Below, in pieces: positions 18,943-28,811 of a stretch of DNA of 64,000 nucleotides. This DNA is from Furfurilactobacillus milii (GTDB lineage Bacteria > Bacillota > Bacilli > Lactobacillales > Lactobacillaceae): contig NZ_WEZQ01000027.1 in the NCBI RefSeq assembly GCF_009864005.1, positions 1-64,000 of the forward strand. The letters run 5' to 3'. Numbering within the stretch: position 1 is the first letter of the stretch; each line of letters starts with the position of its first letter. Position numbers and translations under genes: made by a program. The notes beneath the pieces are model-generated. The model ran no database searches. It was given only the letters and a program-made list of their open reading frames with translations, and was not told the origin of the DNA.

Positions 18943-20264
18943 TCGGGTAACCGCCTTCCCTTTTGGTTCACAACTTGAATCTGACGGATTGCCCGGCGCA
19001 GCGTAAGCGTTGTTTGTTCAATCCAATAAATCACTTTCCCGTCCGGTGCAGCAGCGTTTCTGCCTGCTCGACCGGCAATCTGTACTAGTGCAGCCGCAGA
19101 AAATACCGCATCGTCAGCGCCCAGCACAAATACATCAATGTCTGGAAACGTCACTCCCCGTTCTAAAATGGTGGTTGTCACTAAAAAATCCACCTTCTTT
19201 TGACGCATTGCAGCTACTTTCTCAACCCGCTCTCCATCTGCCGCATGAACAGTGACAAACGACGCTCTGGGTGCAAAATGTCTAATGGCTGCAGCAACAT
19301 CTGACAATTGTGCCACATGCGGGACAAAAAGCAAAAAACGTTTGTGCTGACGCAGACGGGTTGTAACTGCAACCTGCAGGCCTGCCGGTAATCGTCCATG
19401 GCGCAATTTTTCACGCCAGTGCCACGCTCCTCGACACTGGATTTCAGGAAGCAGATGACCATGAAATCGTAACGGTAAGTAACTCATTGTTAATTGCCGC
19501 CTAGTCACTGCGTGCATCAGTTCAGTCCCCGGTGTAGCGGTTAGGTATAGGCAAGCACCATTAGGTTTAATGGCTTGATCGACGGCAAACATTAATTGTT
19601 TGTTTTGTGCAAACGGAAAGGCATCGACTTCATCAACCACCAAAACATCAAAAGCATGATAAAATCGAAGCAGTTGATGCGTCGTACACACAGTGAACTG
19701 GCAGTATCGGTAAGGTTCCGTTTGCTGACCGTGGAGTAAAACCATCGGCGTGTTCTTAAATGCTTGTTGAAACCGTGGGAACAATTCAATACACACGTCT
19801 ACTCGCGGTGAGGCAACAGCCACCCGGTCACCGCGTTTTAGCGCGTCTGCTAATCCCAAAAATAGCATCTCAGTTTTACCTGCTCCCGTGACCGCCCATA
19901 ATAAGTGGCGCTGACGTTTGACGAAGACGTTTTGAACATCCTGCGCACAAATTTGTTGTAATCGTGTCAGTGATCCCACCCACGTCAGTGTGTTCGTTTG
20001 TGACGGAAATGCATTGGGCTCAGGAATTGTCAACAATGATTGTCGACTCGTAATTCGCCCCAGTGCCAAGCAATCTGGACAATAGTAGCCGCCTGCTGGC
20101 AAAGCCACATGAACTTTTTCAAACTGCTGATGGCATCGTTCGCAACGAACCCACCGGCCACTGATCGTCATTGCAGGTCGCGACACGATTCGCGGATCTG
20201 TTGGCTCAAAAGTCGGCGGCAATTGTGTAGCCGTTAATTGACGGCCAAATAAGTCTTCATTCAT
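18927..20264 (-). CDS. comFA: ComFA DNA-uptake helicase
   Basis: Membrane-associated superfamily 2 ATPase proposed to pull transforming single-stranded DNA through ComEC. The 445-residue protein starts with a four-cysteine zinc finger (Cys41, 44, 62 and 65), followed by Walker A AVTGAGKT (about 124-131), a DEVD box (VVDEVDAF), a TATPG motif and a C-terminal helicase half with QIAGRAGRN. No truncation is evident. It is transcribed divergently from yigZ. Confidence 0.93.
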   Translation of the reverse strand: MNEDLFGRQLTATQLPPTFEPTDPRIVSRPAMTISGRWVRCERCHQQFEKVHVALPAGGYYCPDCLALGRITSRQSLLTIPEPNAFPSQTNTLTWVGSLTRLQQICAQDVQNVFVKRQRHLLWAVTGAGKTEMLFLGLADALKRGDRVAVASPRVDVCIELFPRFQQAFKNTPMVLLHGQQTEPYRYCQFTVCTTHQLLRFYHAFDVLVVDEVDAFPFAQNKQLMFAVDQAIKPNGACLYLTATPGTELMHAVTRRQLTMSYLPLRFHGHLLPEIQCRGAWHWREKLRHGRLPAGLQVAVTTRLRQHKRFLLFVPHVAQLSDVAAAIRHFAPRASFVTVHAADGERVEKVAAMRQKKVDFLVTTTILERGVTFPDIDVFVLGADDAVFSAAALVQIAGRAGRNAAAPDGKVIYWIEQTTLTLRRAIRQIQVVNQKGRRLPEWRHV

Positions 20265-20348
20265 CGTTCATCCCCGCCTTTTAATTATTATCCCGTTCAT
20301 AATCTTACATACGTATTTTCAAACGGATTTATTTGTTGGAGGACAAAA

Positions 20349-20993
20349 ATGTCAGAATTTCCTTTTCTTTCCCTTGCCACCGCTCACGAAGCTGAACAAA
20401 CCATTAAAAAATCGCGTTTTATCGGTTATGCTGCGCCAATCACAACCGAAACCGATGCAACAAACATTCTGGACCAAGTCCAGGCACAACACGCTAAGGC
20501 TAATCACGCAGCCTACGCTTACGTAGCTGGCGATCACGATGAATTAACTCGCCAAAGCGACGCTGGTGAACCTGTCGGGACGGCCGGATCACCGATTCTA
20601 AATGTCATCCAGCAGCAACATCTGCATAACATCATTATTGTCGTCACCCGTTTCTTCGGCGGCATCAAGCTGGGTGCTGGCGGCCTCATTCGTGCGTATG
20701 GCAGTTCCGCTAGTTTAGCTATTCAAGATGCTTCAATCGTCGAGCGGAAAGCTTTAACACGATATGAGATCACCTTGGACTACAAACAGGCCGAACCGCT
20801 AAATACTTGGTTGGCTGATCGCGTCGACCAAATTGTTGGAACCGACTACGGCGTTGCTGTCACAGTTACAGTTCTTGTTGGTGCTGATGATATTCAGTTT
20901 GCCACTGAATTGACGAGCAAAACGAACGGTCAAGCACAACTCAAGAAAATCGACGAAGAATTTGCAGAAGTTCCTTATGCTGTGTCCAAATAA
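20349..20993 (+). CDS. YigZ/IMPACT family protein
   Basis: A 214-residue protein of the UPF0029/IMPACT family. The N-terminal half has the family signature KKSRFIGYAAPI, DAGEPVGTAGSPIL and VTRFFGGIKLGAGGLIRAYG; the C-terminal half is the DUF1949 ferredoxin-like domain. The biochemical role is not settled; eukaryotic IMPACT regulates Gcn2. The ATG follows TTGGAGGACAAAA. It sits divergently from the comF operon, a frequent Firmicutes arrangement. Confidence 0.9.
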   Translation: MSEFPFLSLATAHEAEQTIKKSRFIGYAAPITTETDATNILDQVQAQHAKANHAAYAYVAGDHDELTRQSDAGEPVGTAGSPILNVIQQQHLHNIIIVVTRFFGGIKLGAGGLIRAYGSSASLAIQDASIVERKALTRYEITLDYKQAEPLNTWLADRVDQIVGTDYGVAVTVTVLVGADDIQFATELTSKTNGQAQLKKIDEEFAEVPYAVSK

Positions 20994-21085
20994 TGCCCGT
21001 AAGGCCTCGATTAAAATACATTTAGTCACCAAAAACGAAACTTGGACATAACGCCTCAACTCAATTTCTAATGAAACGTCAACAA

Positions 21086-21130
21086 GCAATTTTTCTTCAA
21101 CCGCGAAAGGTCATGCGGACGAAAAATTGC
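21086..21130. repeat. Hairpin 1 in yigZ-pstS intergenic region
   Basis: A 10-bp perfect stem (21086-21095 with 21121-21130) encloses a second short stem, CCGC (21101-21104) with GCGG. It lies just left of the larger nested inverted repeat, in the 302-nt gap between two convergent genes. Confidence 0.7.
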
Positions 21131-21137
21131 CGCAAAC

Positions 21138-21252
21138 GCGGGACATAACACTGACTTTTGCTCATCTAACGCGAATAAGGCATTCATGGGGGAAAAAAAC
21201 ATGAATGCCTTATTCGCGTTACCTGAGAAAGCCAAAACGTGTTATGTCCCGC
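21138..21252. repeat. Nested long inverted repeat between yigZ and pstS2
   Basis: The outer arms (21138-21151 and 21239-21252, 14 bp) pair perfectly, and the inner arms (21167-21187 and 21201-21221, 21 bp) pair perfectly around a 13-nt loop containing A7. The segments between inner and outer arms pair partially. It lies between convergent genes, so it may end transcription from both sides, but it is far larger than needed. GGACATAAC also recurs at 21045-21053. Confidence 0.85.
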
Positions 21253-21295
21253 TCTCATTTTTAATCTCTAAAAATATACTTTTAAATTCTCTTTT

Positions 21296-22186
21296 CTAAG
21301 CACCTTTGTGCATGTTGCCGTTCACATCACGGCTGACATGCATACTGGTCAGCGGGATATAGCCAAGCTTTTTAACGAGGTGCTTTTGAATCGCATCACT
21401 CGTCATAAACTTAATAAAGGTCTTTGTGGCAAGGCTAGCCTTACCTTTAGTGTACATGTGTTCATATGACCAGATTTTCCAGTTGTTATCAGCAACATTC
21501 GCGTCAGTTGGCTTTACGTGGTCGATACTGAGTGCTTGCATGTCCGGTTTAATGTATGAAAAGGCTAGGTAGCTAATGGCCCCGGGAGTCGTTTTAACGA
21601 TCTTTTGAACAGTCCCATTAGAGTCCTGTTCTTGACTCTGAGCAGCTTGTTGACCATCGAGCCCAAATTTTTCAAACGTGGCACGTGTGCCTGATCCCTT
21701 AGCCCGATTAATGATGACAATTTTTTCATCCTTGCCACCAACTGCTTTCCAGTTGTCGATCTTACCGGTAAAAATATCCTTCAACTGTTGTTTAGTCACG
21801 TTCTTCACGTTCGTATCAGGATTCACCACTGGTGCCATCCCAACTACTGCCACACGATGGTCGACCATTCCAGCGGTATTAAGACCTTTTTGCTCTTCAG
21901 CAAACAGATCAGAATTGCCAATGTTAACTGCGCCTTTGGATACCTGCCCTAATCCGGCACCGGAACCGCCGCCTTGTACATTAATGGTGACACCTGAATG
22001 ATCATCCTGAAATGTTTGTCCCGCCTGTTCTACTAAAGGTTGGAGTGCAGTAGAGCCAACCGCGACAACCTTGCCAGAAATCTTCTTATCGGCACTCGCA
22101 ACGTTGGTATGCTTAGCCGACTGACAGCCCGCCAAGGTGAATACCAAGCTTAATCCCAGGACGCTCACTAAAGCTGCTTTTTTCAT
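21296..22186 (-). CDS. pstS: Phosphate-binding lipoprotein PstS (second locus)
   Basis: A 296-residue phosphate receptor. A signal peptide ends in the lipobox LAGC, so it should be diacylated by Lgt at Cys21 and anchored to the outer face of the membrane. The phosphate-binding features GSTALQPLVEQAG, GGGSGAGLGQ and RAKGSGTRATFEKFG parallel those of the first PstS, and both end in SMHVSRDV- or QMHVERDV-type sequence, so they are paralogues. No permease or ATPase is adjacent, so it presumably feeds the PstCAB complex encoded at 7-10 kb. A four-box PhoP operator lies upstream. Confidence 0.94.
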   Translation of the reverse strand: MKKAALVSVLGLSLVFTLAGCQSAKHTNVASADKKISGKVVAVGSTALQPLVEQAGQTFQDDHSGVTINVQGGGSGAGLGQVSKGAVNIGNSDLFAEEQKGLNTAGMVDHRVAVVGMAPVVNPDTNVKNVTKQQLKDIFTGKIDNWKAVGGKDEKIVIINRAKGSGTRATFEKFGLDGQQAAQSQEQDSNGTVQKIVKTTPGAISYLAFSYIKPDMQALSIDHVKPTDANVADNNWKIWSYEHMYTKGKASLATKTFIKFMTSDAIQKHLVKKLGYIPLTSMHVSRDVNGNMHKGA

Positions 22187-22237
22187 GATCTAACCCCCAC
22201 ATTTTTTGAGTAACAACCTGCCTTACCCGTTGAATAA

Positions 22238-22291
22238 AGCATAGCGAATCAACGTAAAAGCCTCATGTATGTGTTGTATAGATTGTGTAAA
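22238..22291 (-). promoter_or_regulatory. PhoP boxes and -10 of second pstS
   Basis: On the minus strand four TTTACA-like hexamers (TTTACA, TATACA, TACATG, TTTACG) start at exactly 11-bp intervals (22286, 22275, 22264 and 22253 on the plus strand), followed after 9 bp by TATGCT (22243-22238). This is a textbook PhoP-type operator. Confidence 0.85.
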
Positions 22292-22322
22292 GCTTGCGTA
22301 ACGAGCCTCGACACACGTACCA

Positions 22323-22363
22323 ATAAAAAAAGATCCTATTCAAATTTCGAACAAGATCTTCAT
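22323..22363 (-). terminator. Terminator after KimA-like gene
   Basis: AAGATC and GATCTT arms flank an AT-rich inner hairpin and are followed on the minus strand by TTTTTTT. Confidence 0.75.
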
Positions 22364-22381
22364 AAAACAAAATTTAGTTAA

Positions 22382-24217
22382 TTACTGTTTCAAATGGTAG
22401 TTATACGTGGAGACAATGATGTTTTCACGCGAATTCAGCACTGAGCGCAAACGTAAACTCGTTTGGTTATGCAGAATGTTTTGCCACGGTCGTTTAGGCA
22501 CGAACTGTGGTACCAATACCGTAGTACTGTAATTTCGCTCAGCCGCACGTTTGGCAATAACATCACAGAACCTCAGCACAGGCCCAGAAACAGATCGGTA
22601 GGATGAATGGATATCCACAAACCGGACATTCGGGAAGTCGCGCTTAAATTCAGTCACCGTCTCACGTTCCTTACCCGGGTTCTGGTCAAACGAAACGTGC
22701 ATTGCAATGACATAATCACCAATGGACTCAGCGTAATCAATCGCGCTCTTAGTCACCCGCGTGACGTTTGAAACCAACACGATGACAGTCGCCCCGTCAT
22801 AGTGGTGTGGCTTCGTCTCAACGTTAGCCGCAACCCGCAATTGTTCAGCAACAGTCATGTAATGTGAATGAATCTTGTGGAACATCCACATTAACAACGC
22901 CATCACGATTGGGTAAGGCCAAACGTTACTGAAACGGGTAAGGAAAAGGAAGATGGCGATGGCAGCTGAGATAAAGGCACCAACAAAGTTGATAAATGCT
23001 TTCCCCTGCCAGAAGCCTTCACGTTCACGCCGCCAATGAATAATCATCCCTGATTGTGATAGGGCAAACGGAACGAACACACCAACCGCATACAGTGGAA
23101 TCAATAGCGTTGTTTGCGCATGGAAAATCACAATTAGTGCAATGGCACCCGCTGCTAACGTAATAATCCCGTTTGAATAACCCAACCGGTCACCACGGTC
23201 CATGTAAGCATGTGGCAAGTTCTTATCCTTAGCCAAGTTAAAGGCTAAGATTGGGAAAGCTGAGAACCCAGTATTGGCCGCAACTGCCAAAATCATGGCC
23301 GTGGACGTTTGGAACAGGTAATACAGTAGCCCATGACCGAAGACGGTAACACCAATTTGAGACAACACCGTTTGAGTCGCCATTGGCTTAATTCCCAACC
23401 AGTAGTTGATGAACGTGATACCGCCAAAGAAGAACGCCAAAATGGTGGCCATAATAGCCAGCGTTCCAGCGGCATTCTTTGTTTTCGGTTTCTTGAAGTT
23501 TGGCACCGCATTACTAATAGCTTCAACACCAGTCAACGATGATGACCCAGAACTAAAGGCCTTGATGAATAGTAATACCGTCATTCCTTTAACCGGCGCC
23601 CCGACAGCAGCCGTGGCGTGATAAACAATGCGGCCTGTGGCAATATTAAAAATCCCCACAGAGATCATTAACAGAATCATCACGACGAAGAAATACACCG
23701 GCACAGTCAGGAAGTTTGCTGATTCGCTCATTCCACGCAGGTTGAGCGCCATAACAAACAACACAATCACAATGGAAATCCCAACTTGATGATTGTACAA
23801 GGCTGGAATTGCCGACGTAATCGCTTCAGTCCCTGACGTTACAGAAACCGCCACGGTTAACATATAGTCAACTAGTAACGATCCACCAGCAACTAATCCA
23901 GCAGGCCGACCCCAGTTTTTAGTAGCAACCACATAGGCCCCACCACCCGAAGGATACGCATGAATAATCTGTTGATACGATAACGTAATCGCCAACAGTA
24001 AAATGAGCACAATCCCAGCAATTGGCAGGGAGAACCAGATTGCCGCGGCAGATAAGGTTACTAACACTGTGGTAATCTGTTCAGTCCCATACGCCACTGA
24101 GGAAAGTGCATCTGATGAAAGCAAGGCCAACGCCTTAAATTTAGTCAGCGATTGTCCGCCTTCATCTAAAGTTTTTAGCGGCTTACCAATTAATAGTCGC
24201 TTCAAATAGCGCCACAT
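22382..24217 (-). CDS. APC-family permease, KimA-like potassium importer
   Basis: A 611-residue transporter with about 12 transmembrane helices (residues about 25-455) and a cytosolic C-terminal domain of roughly 150 residues. The N-terminal KALALLSSDALSSVAYGTEQI and LSYQQIIHAYPSGGGAY motifs resemble the APC-superfamily K+/H+ symporter KimA (YdaO) of Bacillus, whose activity is inhibited by c-di-AMP. Similar proteins are often annotated only as amino acid permeases, so the substrate is inferred. A TATAAT -10 (24278-24273) lies upstream, and a further upstream promoter-terminator pair may form a leader. Confidence 0.78.
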   Translation of the reverse strand: MWRYLKRLLIGKPLKTLDEGGQSLTKFKALALLSSDALSSVAYGTEQITTVLVTLSAAAIWFSLPIAGIVLILLLAITLSYQQIIHAYPSGGGAYVVATKNWGRPAGLVAGGSLLVDYMLTVAVSVTSGTEAITSAIPALYNHQVGISIVIVLFVMALNLRGMSESANFLTVPVYFFVVMILLMISVGIFNIATGRIVYHATAAVGAPVKGMTVLLFIKAFSSGSSSLTGVEAISNAVPNFKKPKTKNAAGTLAIMATILAFFFGGITFINYWLGIKPMATQTVLSQIGVTVFGHGLLYYLFQTSTAMILAVAANTGFSAFPILAFNLAKDKNLPHAYMDRGDRLGYSNGIITLAAGAIALIVIFHAQTTLLIPLYAVGVFVPFALSQSGMIIHWRREREGFWQGKAFINFVGAFISAAIAIFLFLTRFSNVWPYPIVMALLMWMFHKIHSHYMTVAEQLRVAANVETKPHHYDGATVIVLVSNVTRVTKSAIDYAESIGDYVIAMHVSFDQNPGKERETVTEFKRDFPNVRFVDIHSSYRSVSGPVLRFCDVIAKRAAERNYSTTVLVPQFVPKRPWQNILHNQTSLRLRSVLNSRENIIVSTYNYHLKQ

Positions 24218-24237
24218 ATTGAAACTCCTTTTAAACG

Positions 24238-24278
24238 GACAGCTAATGGCAGAACACCGCTAGCTGTCACCCATTATA
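24238..24278 (-). promoter_or_regulatory. -10 box and leader hairpin of KimA-like gene
   Basis: TATAAT (24278-24273) on the minus strand has a poor -35. It is followed by an 8-bp stem (24238-24245 with 24261-24268) directly before the AAAAGGAG ribosome binding site. The leader is too short to be a ydaO-type c-di-AMP riboswitch. Confidence 0.5.
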
Positions 24279-24349
24279 TCGGCTATTTTATAAAAATAGA
24301 CTTATCATTTATTTAAACGGTCAGCCAATTAACTCAATTGGTTGGCTAA

Positions 24350-24384
24350 AAACGGCAAAAAAGCCACAACTTGCTTGCGGCTTT
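24350..24384 (-). terminator. Terminator in the region upstream of the KimA-like gene
   Basis: AAAGCC (24360-24365) and GGCTTT (24379-24384) form a hairpin followed on the minus strand by TTTTTT. No annotated minus-strand gene ends here, so it probably belongs to a short transcript starting near 24480. A second inverted repeat (AGCCAATT with TTGGCT, 24323-24347) follows. Confidence 0.7.
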
Positions 24385-24480
24385 CAAGCTCAATCATCTT
24401 ACACCAGATTGACACAAACACCAAGCTCATATGAAAGTTTGATGAGCAAACCGATAAATGGTTTTCAATCCGGCACATGC
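24356..24480 (-). ncRNA. Candidate small RNA or attenuated leader
   Basis: A promoter (TTGAAT 24513-24508, 16-bp spacer, TATAAT 24491-24486, minus strand) and a terminator at 24350-24384 bracket about 125 nt with no open reading frame of note. A perfect hairpin GCTCAT/ATGAGC lies in the middle. The KimA-like gene begins 130 nt further on, so this could be a regulatory leader or an independent small RNA. I do not recognise the sequence. Confidence 0.45.
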
Positions 24481-24485
24481 AACAC

Positions 24486-24513
24486 ATTATAACCACTTTG
24501 ATACCCAATTCAA
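24486..24513 (-). promoter_or_regulatory. Promoter of candidate small RNA
   Basis: TTGAAT and a perfect TATAAT with a 16-bp spacer on the minus strand, inside a 400-nt gap without protein genes. Confidence 0.6.
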
Positions 24514-24617
24514 GTCAACCGGGTTGTGACCTTTAAAACTTAGCCGAGCGGGTATTTCATCATCGAATTAGCAGTATAATGTACATAAATTTTCAACTCA
24601 ACTTTAAGGAAAATCCC

Positions 24618-25499
24618 ATGAAAATAACAATTCGTAACGTTATACCATCTGATCTCAGCAAAATCGTAGCATTCGCCGCGGCAGATCGTGATGATCAATT
24701 CAAATACTTTGCAAATAATAATCCCGACCTCACCTTTGTGGCCGTTGATGAAAACGATCATCCCCTTGGTTTCATCACAAGTTGGCAAAACCAAGTGCAT
24801 CCTCATCATCAAAACATCCGGATTGTATTAAGCCCACGGTCAATTCCTACAAATGAAGTTCTTTCTGGTCTAGTATCCCGAGAACAAGCACGGCTTGATG
24901 AATTAAGCATTACGTTACCGTTAATTGTCATGTATTGGGAACCTCAAACACGAAAAACTGCCTATTTTGAAAAACAGGGTTATCACATCTTTCGTAAAAC
25001 ATGGATGCCTGATTTGTTGCTCGATAAAGTCTCATTATCGGATACCGCACTCCCTGATAATGTCACCACGTTACGTGAGGTCTGGCAACAACCAGCGATG
25101 AAGAACAAAGCGCTCACATTATTGCGCGAACAGTATGAGCGGGTTCACCAAGACAATCCTGCTGCTCACTTAAGCATTGAGAATTGGGCTCGGAACGTGG
25201 ATGGTGAACTGCCCTATCTCGACTGGTCATTAGCCACACTTGTTGATGGCGAATTCAAAGCCTTGAGTTTCGTCTTTCCCGGTGACGCTGAATCGTCCTT
25301 AGACGTTGGTTGGCTCACGGATGTCGACGATGATGCCCACCATGTTATCGACCTTCTGAAGATTCAACTCCAATTGTTCAAACGCACCCAACTCGTTTCG
25401 ATTTTTGGAGAATTGGATTCAACCGACCCTGTCGCCATGAAGGTCAAACAATCCTTTTCATGGGAACCGGCGCCGGCTTGGATCAGTTTAATCAAATAG
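24618..25499 (+). CDS. GNAT-family N-acetyltransferase, probably two-domain
   Basis: A 293-residue protein. The N-terminal half resembles a GNAT fold: IRNVIPSDLSKIVAFAA start, a FVAVDENDHPLGFITSW strand pair, then KTAYFEKQGYHIFRKTW, which is the typical end of such a domain. The C-terminal half may be a second, degenerate copy. The acceptor is unknown. The start was chosen at ATG after AAGGAAAATCCC; a TATAAT lies at 24575-24580. It is a single gene between divergent and convergent neighbours. Confidence 0.65.
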   Translation: MKITIRNVIPSDLSKIVAFAAADRDDQFKYFANNNPDLTFVAVDENDHPLGFITSWQNQVHPHHQNIRIVLSPRSIPTNEVLSGLVSREQARLDELSITLPLIVMYWEPQTRKTAYFEKQGYHIFRKTWMPDLLLDKVSLSDTALPDNVTTLREVWQQPAMKNKALTLLREQYERVHQDNPAAHLSIENWARNVDGELPYLDWSLATLVDGEFKALSFVFPGDAESSLDVGWLTDVDDDAHHVIDLLKIQLQLFKRTQLVSIFGELDSTDPVAMKVKQSFSWEPAPAWISLIK

Positions 25500-25601
25500 C
25501 ATCTCAATGACGCAATCGGCGCTGCAATATTTGTGGTAACAGTTAAATGTCGGTTCCATTTATCGAGCTTACCATGCGACTTTTGAATGTGCGCATTACT
25601 T

Positions 25602-25796
25602 GCTGATGTTAGTGAAGTCAGACAAAGACAGAGTTTTGTGATAACAATTCTTAGTGGCGAGGTTTATGCCACTTAGAATTGTAGGACGAGCTTGGAAACG
25701 TGCACTTCGGTTCCAAGTCGAGGTTAAAGACACGCGGTCTTTGCGGGGCTGAGACCGGTCCCATGAAACGGCGTCTTTGGCTGATGCAACGGCAGC
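25602..25796 (+). repeat. Branched structured element, family C copy 1
   Basis: An outer stem (GCTG 25602-25605 with CAGC 25793-25796; TCAG 25618-25621 with CTGA 25781-25784; CAAAGAC 25623-25629 with GTCTTTG 25773-25779) is interrupted by an internal loop AGAG/CGGC, followed by TTTTGT with ATGAAA. Inside are a 15-bp hairpin with one mismatch (25644-25658 with 25668-25682), then GGACGAG, a 7-bp hairpin (25691-25697 with 25711-25717), GAGGTTAAAGAC and a third hairpin ending at ACCGGTCCC. Two further copies lie at 61636-61797 and 61904-62070. It occupies most of the 411-nt gap between the GNAT gene and groL. Confidence 0.8.
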
Positions 25797-25821
25797 CATC
25801 GTTAATATTTGCTGCAAAACA

Positions 25822-25864
25822 AAAAGTCAGAATCTACGGCAGTATCGCGTAGGTTCTGACTTTT
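25822..25864 (-). terminator. Terminator after groL
   Basis: A 17-bp stem with one mismatch (25822-25838 with 25848-25864) carries A and T tails on both sides, so it can serve groL on the minus strand and the GNAT gene on the plus strand. Confidence 0.85.
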
Positions 25865-25910
25865 AAGTTTGCTGTTAACAGTTAACAAACAGCATTGATG
25901 TTCAATTAAG

Positions 25911-27593
<1,683 letters not shown>

Positions 27594-27615
27594 TCAAACG
27601 CACTGTAAACTTTAA

Positions 27616-27900
27616 CTAGTCCACAACTGCGACAATGTCTTTTTCATGGAGAACGAGGTAATCATTGCCCTCGTACGATACTGCTGTGCCGGCGTACTTA
27701 TCAAACATAACGGTGTCGCCTTCCTTAACAGATGGTGCAACCTTTGTACCATTGTCTAAGACGCGGCCTTCACCAACTGAGATAACCTTCCCAGTGGTTG
27801 GCTTTTCTTGAGCGTTGCTGGCAAGCACAATGCCGCCAACAGTTTGTTCTTCTTCTTCAGCAGCTTGTAAAATAACGCGATCTCCTAATGGTTTTAACAC
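27616..27900 (-). CDS. groS: Co-chaperonin GroES (10 kDa)
   Basis: Lid of the GroEL chamber. Starts at a GTG codon with TTGGAGGGATTAAC just upstream, giving a 94-residue protein that begins with the standard (M)[11 protein letters not shown]. The mobile loop ([14 protein letters not shown]) and C-terminal [12 protein letters not shown] are present. An in-frame ATG 45 nt upstream lies inside the leader and is unlikely to be used. Confidence 0.97.
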   Translation of the reverse strand: MLKPLGDRVILQAAEEEEQTVGGIVLASNAQEKPTTGKVISVGEGRVLDNGTKVAPSVKEGDTVMFDKYAGTAVSYEGNDYLVLHEKDIVAVVD

Positions 27901-27938
27901 GTTAATCCCTCCAATAATTTCGTTGAAATTAAATGTTT

Positions 27939-27965
27939 TTAGCACTCTTACACGTTAAGTGCTAA
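27939..27965 (-). promoter_or_regulatory. CIRCE operator (HrcA)
   Basis: TTAGCACTC, 9 bp, AAGTGCTAA: one mismatch to the TTAGCACTC-N9-GAGTGCTAA consensus. It lies between the promoter and groS and implies HrcA repression. Confidence 0.95.
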
Positions 27966-27976
27966 CAACATGCTCT

Positions 27977-28005
27977 ATGATAACCATGCCTGTTTATGAA
28001 TGCAA
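27977..28005 (-). promoter_or_regulatory. groESL promoter
   Basis: TTGCAT (28005-28000) and TATCAT (27982-27977) on the minus strand with a 17-bp spacer, immediately upstream of the CIRCE operator. Confidence 0.75.
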
Positions 28006-28061
28006 GTGTTTTGGTCAAACTTAGTCAAAAAGTTTGTCAGCTGTCTTAGAAACCGCATCAC

Positions 28062-28119
28062 AAAAGGCGTTTGGAGAATCAGTCAAACCATTTTTGTCTG
28101 ACCAACGCCCCAAACGCCT
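28062..28119 (-). terminator. Terminator after rex
   Basis: GGCGTTTGG (28066-28074) pairs with CCAAACGCC (28110-28118); the loop contains another short stem GTCA/TGAC. The U-run is weak (TTTTG). Confidence 0.6.
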
Positions 28120-28148
28120 ATTCAAGAAGCAATAATTCAGTTTTCTAA

Positions 28149-28811
28149 TTAATCCTGAGACTTTTCGTTTCCGCCCAACAACTCGCCATAATTGTCAATA
28201 AAATAGATCAACGTTTGGAGTTCGTTAGTCAAATCAACATTTTGAACCCGAATCGAATCGGGAACAGACAACCGTCGAGGCGTAAAGTTCAAGATTCCAC
28301 GTACATCGGCCTTTGCCAATTCGTCAGTGACCTCTTGCGCCGTGTTTTCGGGCACCGTAATAATTGCAATGGCAATCTGTTGATCACGCAATTGTTTACC
28401 CATCTCTGACAACGGATAAATCGGGACACCACTTTGAACCGTGTTGACGATATTGTCATTAACATCAAAAGCAGCACTGATTCGAACGTTACTGTTCTGA
28501 TGGAAATTAAAGTTAAGCAACGCATGCCCAAGATTACCAACCCCGACCAATGCGACATTAGTCAATTGATCCTGATTGAGAATCTTTTTAAAGAATTCGA
28601 TCAGTTTAGGAACATCGTACCCATAACCACGTTTGCCCAATGCGCCAAAGTAAGAGAAATCACGGCGAATCGTCGCTGAATCGACTTTAACAGCCTCAGA
28701 CAGCTCAGTGGACGAAACGCGCGTTTTATCCGCATCCAGTAAAATATTTAAGTAACGGTAATAAATCGGCAGCCTTTTTGCTGTCGCGCGTGGAATTCGT
28801 TGTTCAGCCAC
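28149..28811 (-). CDS. rex: Redox-sensing transcriptional repressor Rex
   Basis: Senses the NADH/NAD+ ratio and represses fermentation and redox genes when NADH is low. The 220-residue protein has an N-terminal winged helix ([11 protein letters not shown]-like start, [21 protein letters not shown]) and a Rossmann domain with [11 protein letters not shown]. It ends in the domain-swapped helix used for dimerisation. It lies upstream of groESL on the same strand. A Rex-like operator overlaps its own -35 box, suggesting autoregulation. Confidence 0.95.
   Translation of the reverse strand: MAEQRIPRATAKRLPIYYRYLNILLDADKTRVSSTELSEAVKVDSATIRRDFSYFGALGKRGYGYDVPKLIEFFKKILNQDQLTNVALVGVGNLGHALLNFNFHQNSNVRISAAFDVNDNIVNTVQSGVPIYPLSEMGKQLRDQQIAIAIITVPENTAQEVTDELAKADVRGILNFTPRRLSVPDSIRVQNVDLTNELQTLIYFIDNYGELLGGNEKSQD

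Noticed and set aside
21678-22001. 107-codon plus-strand frame opposite the second pstS
   Set aside because: Antisense shadow of a well supported lipoprotein gene, with no start signal.
24218-24520. ydaO-type c-di-AMP riboswitch before the KimA-like gene
   Set aside because: The leader lacks the length and conserved blocks of that riboswitch; only a promoter-terminator pair and simple hairpins are visible.
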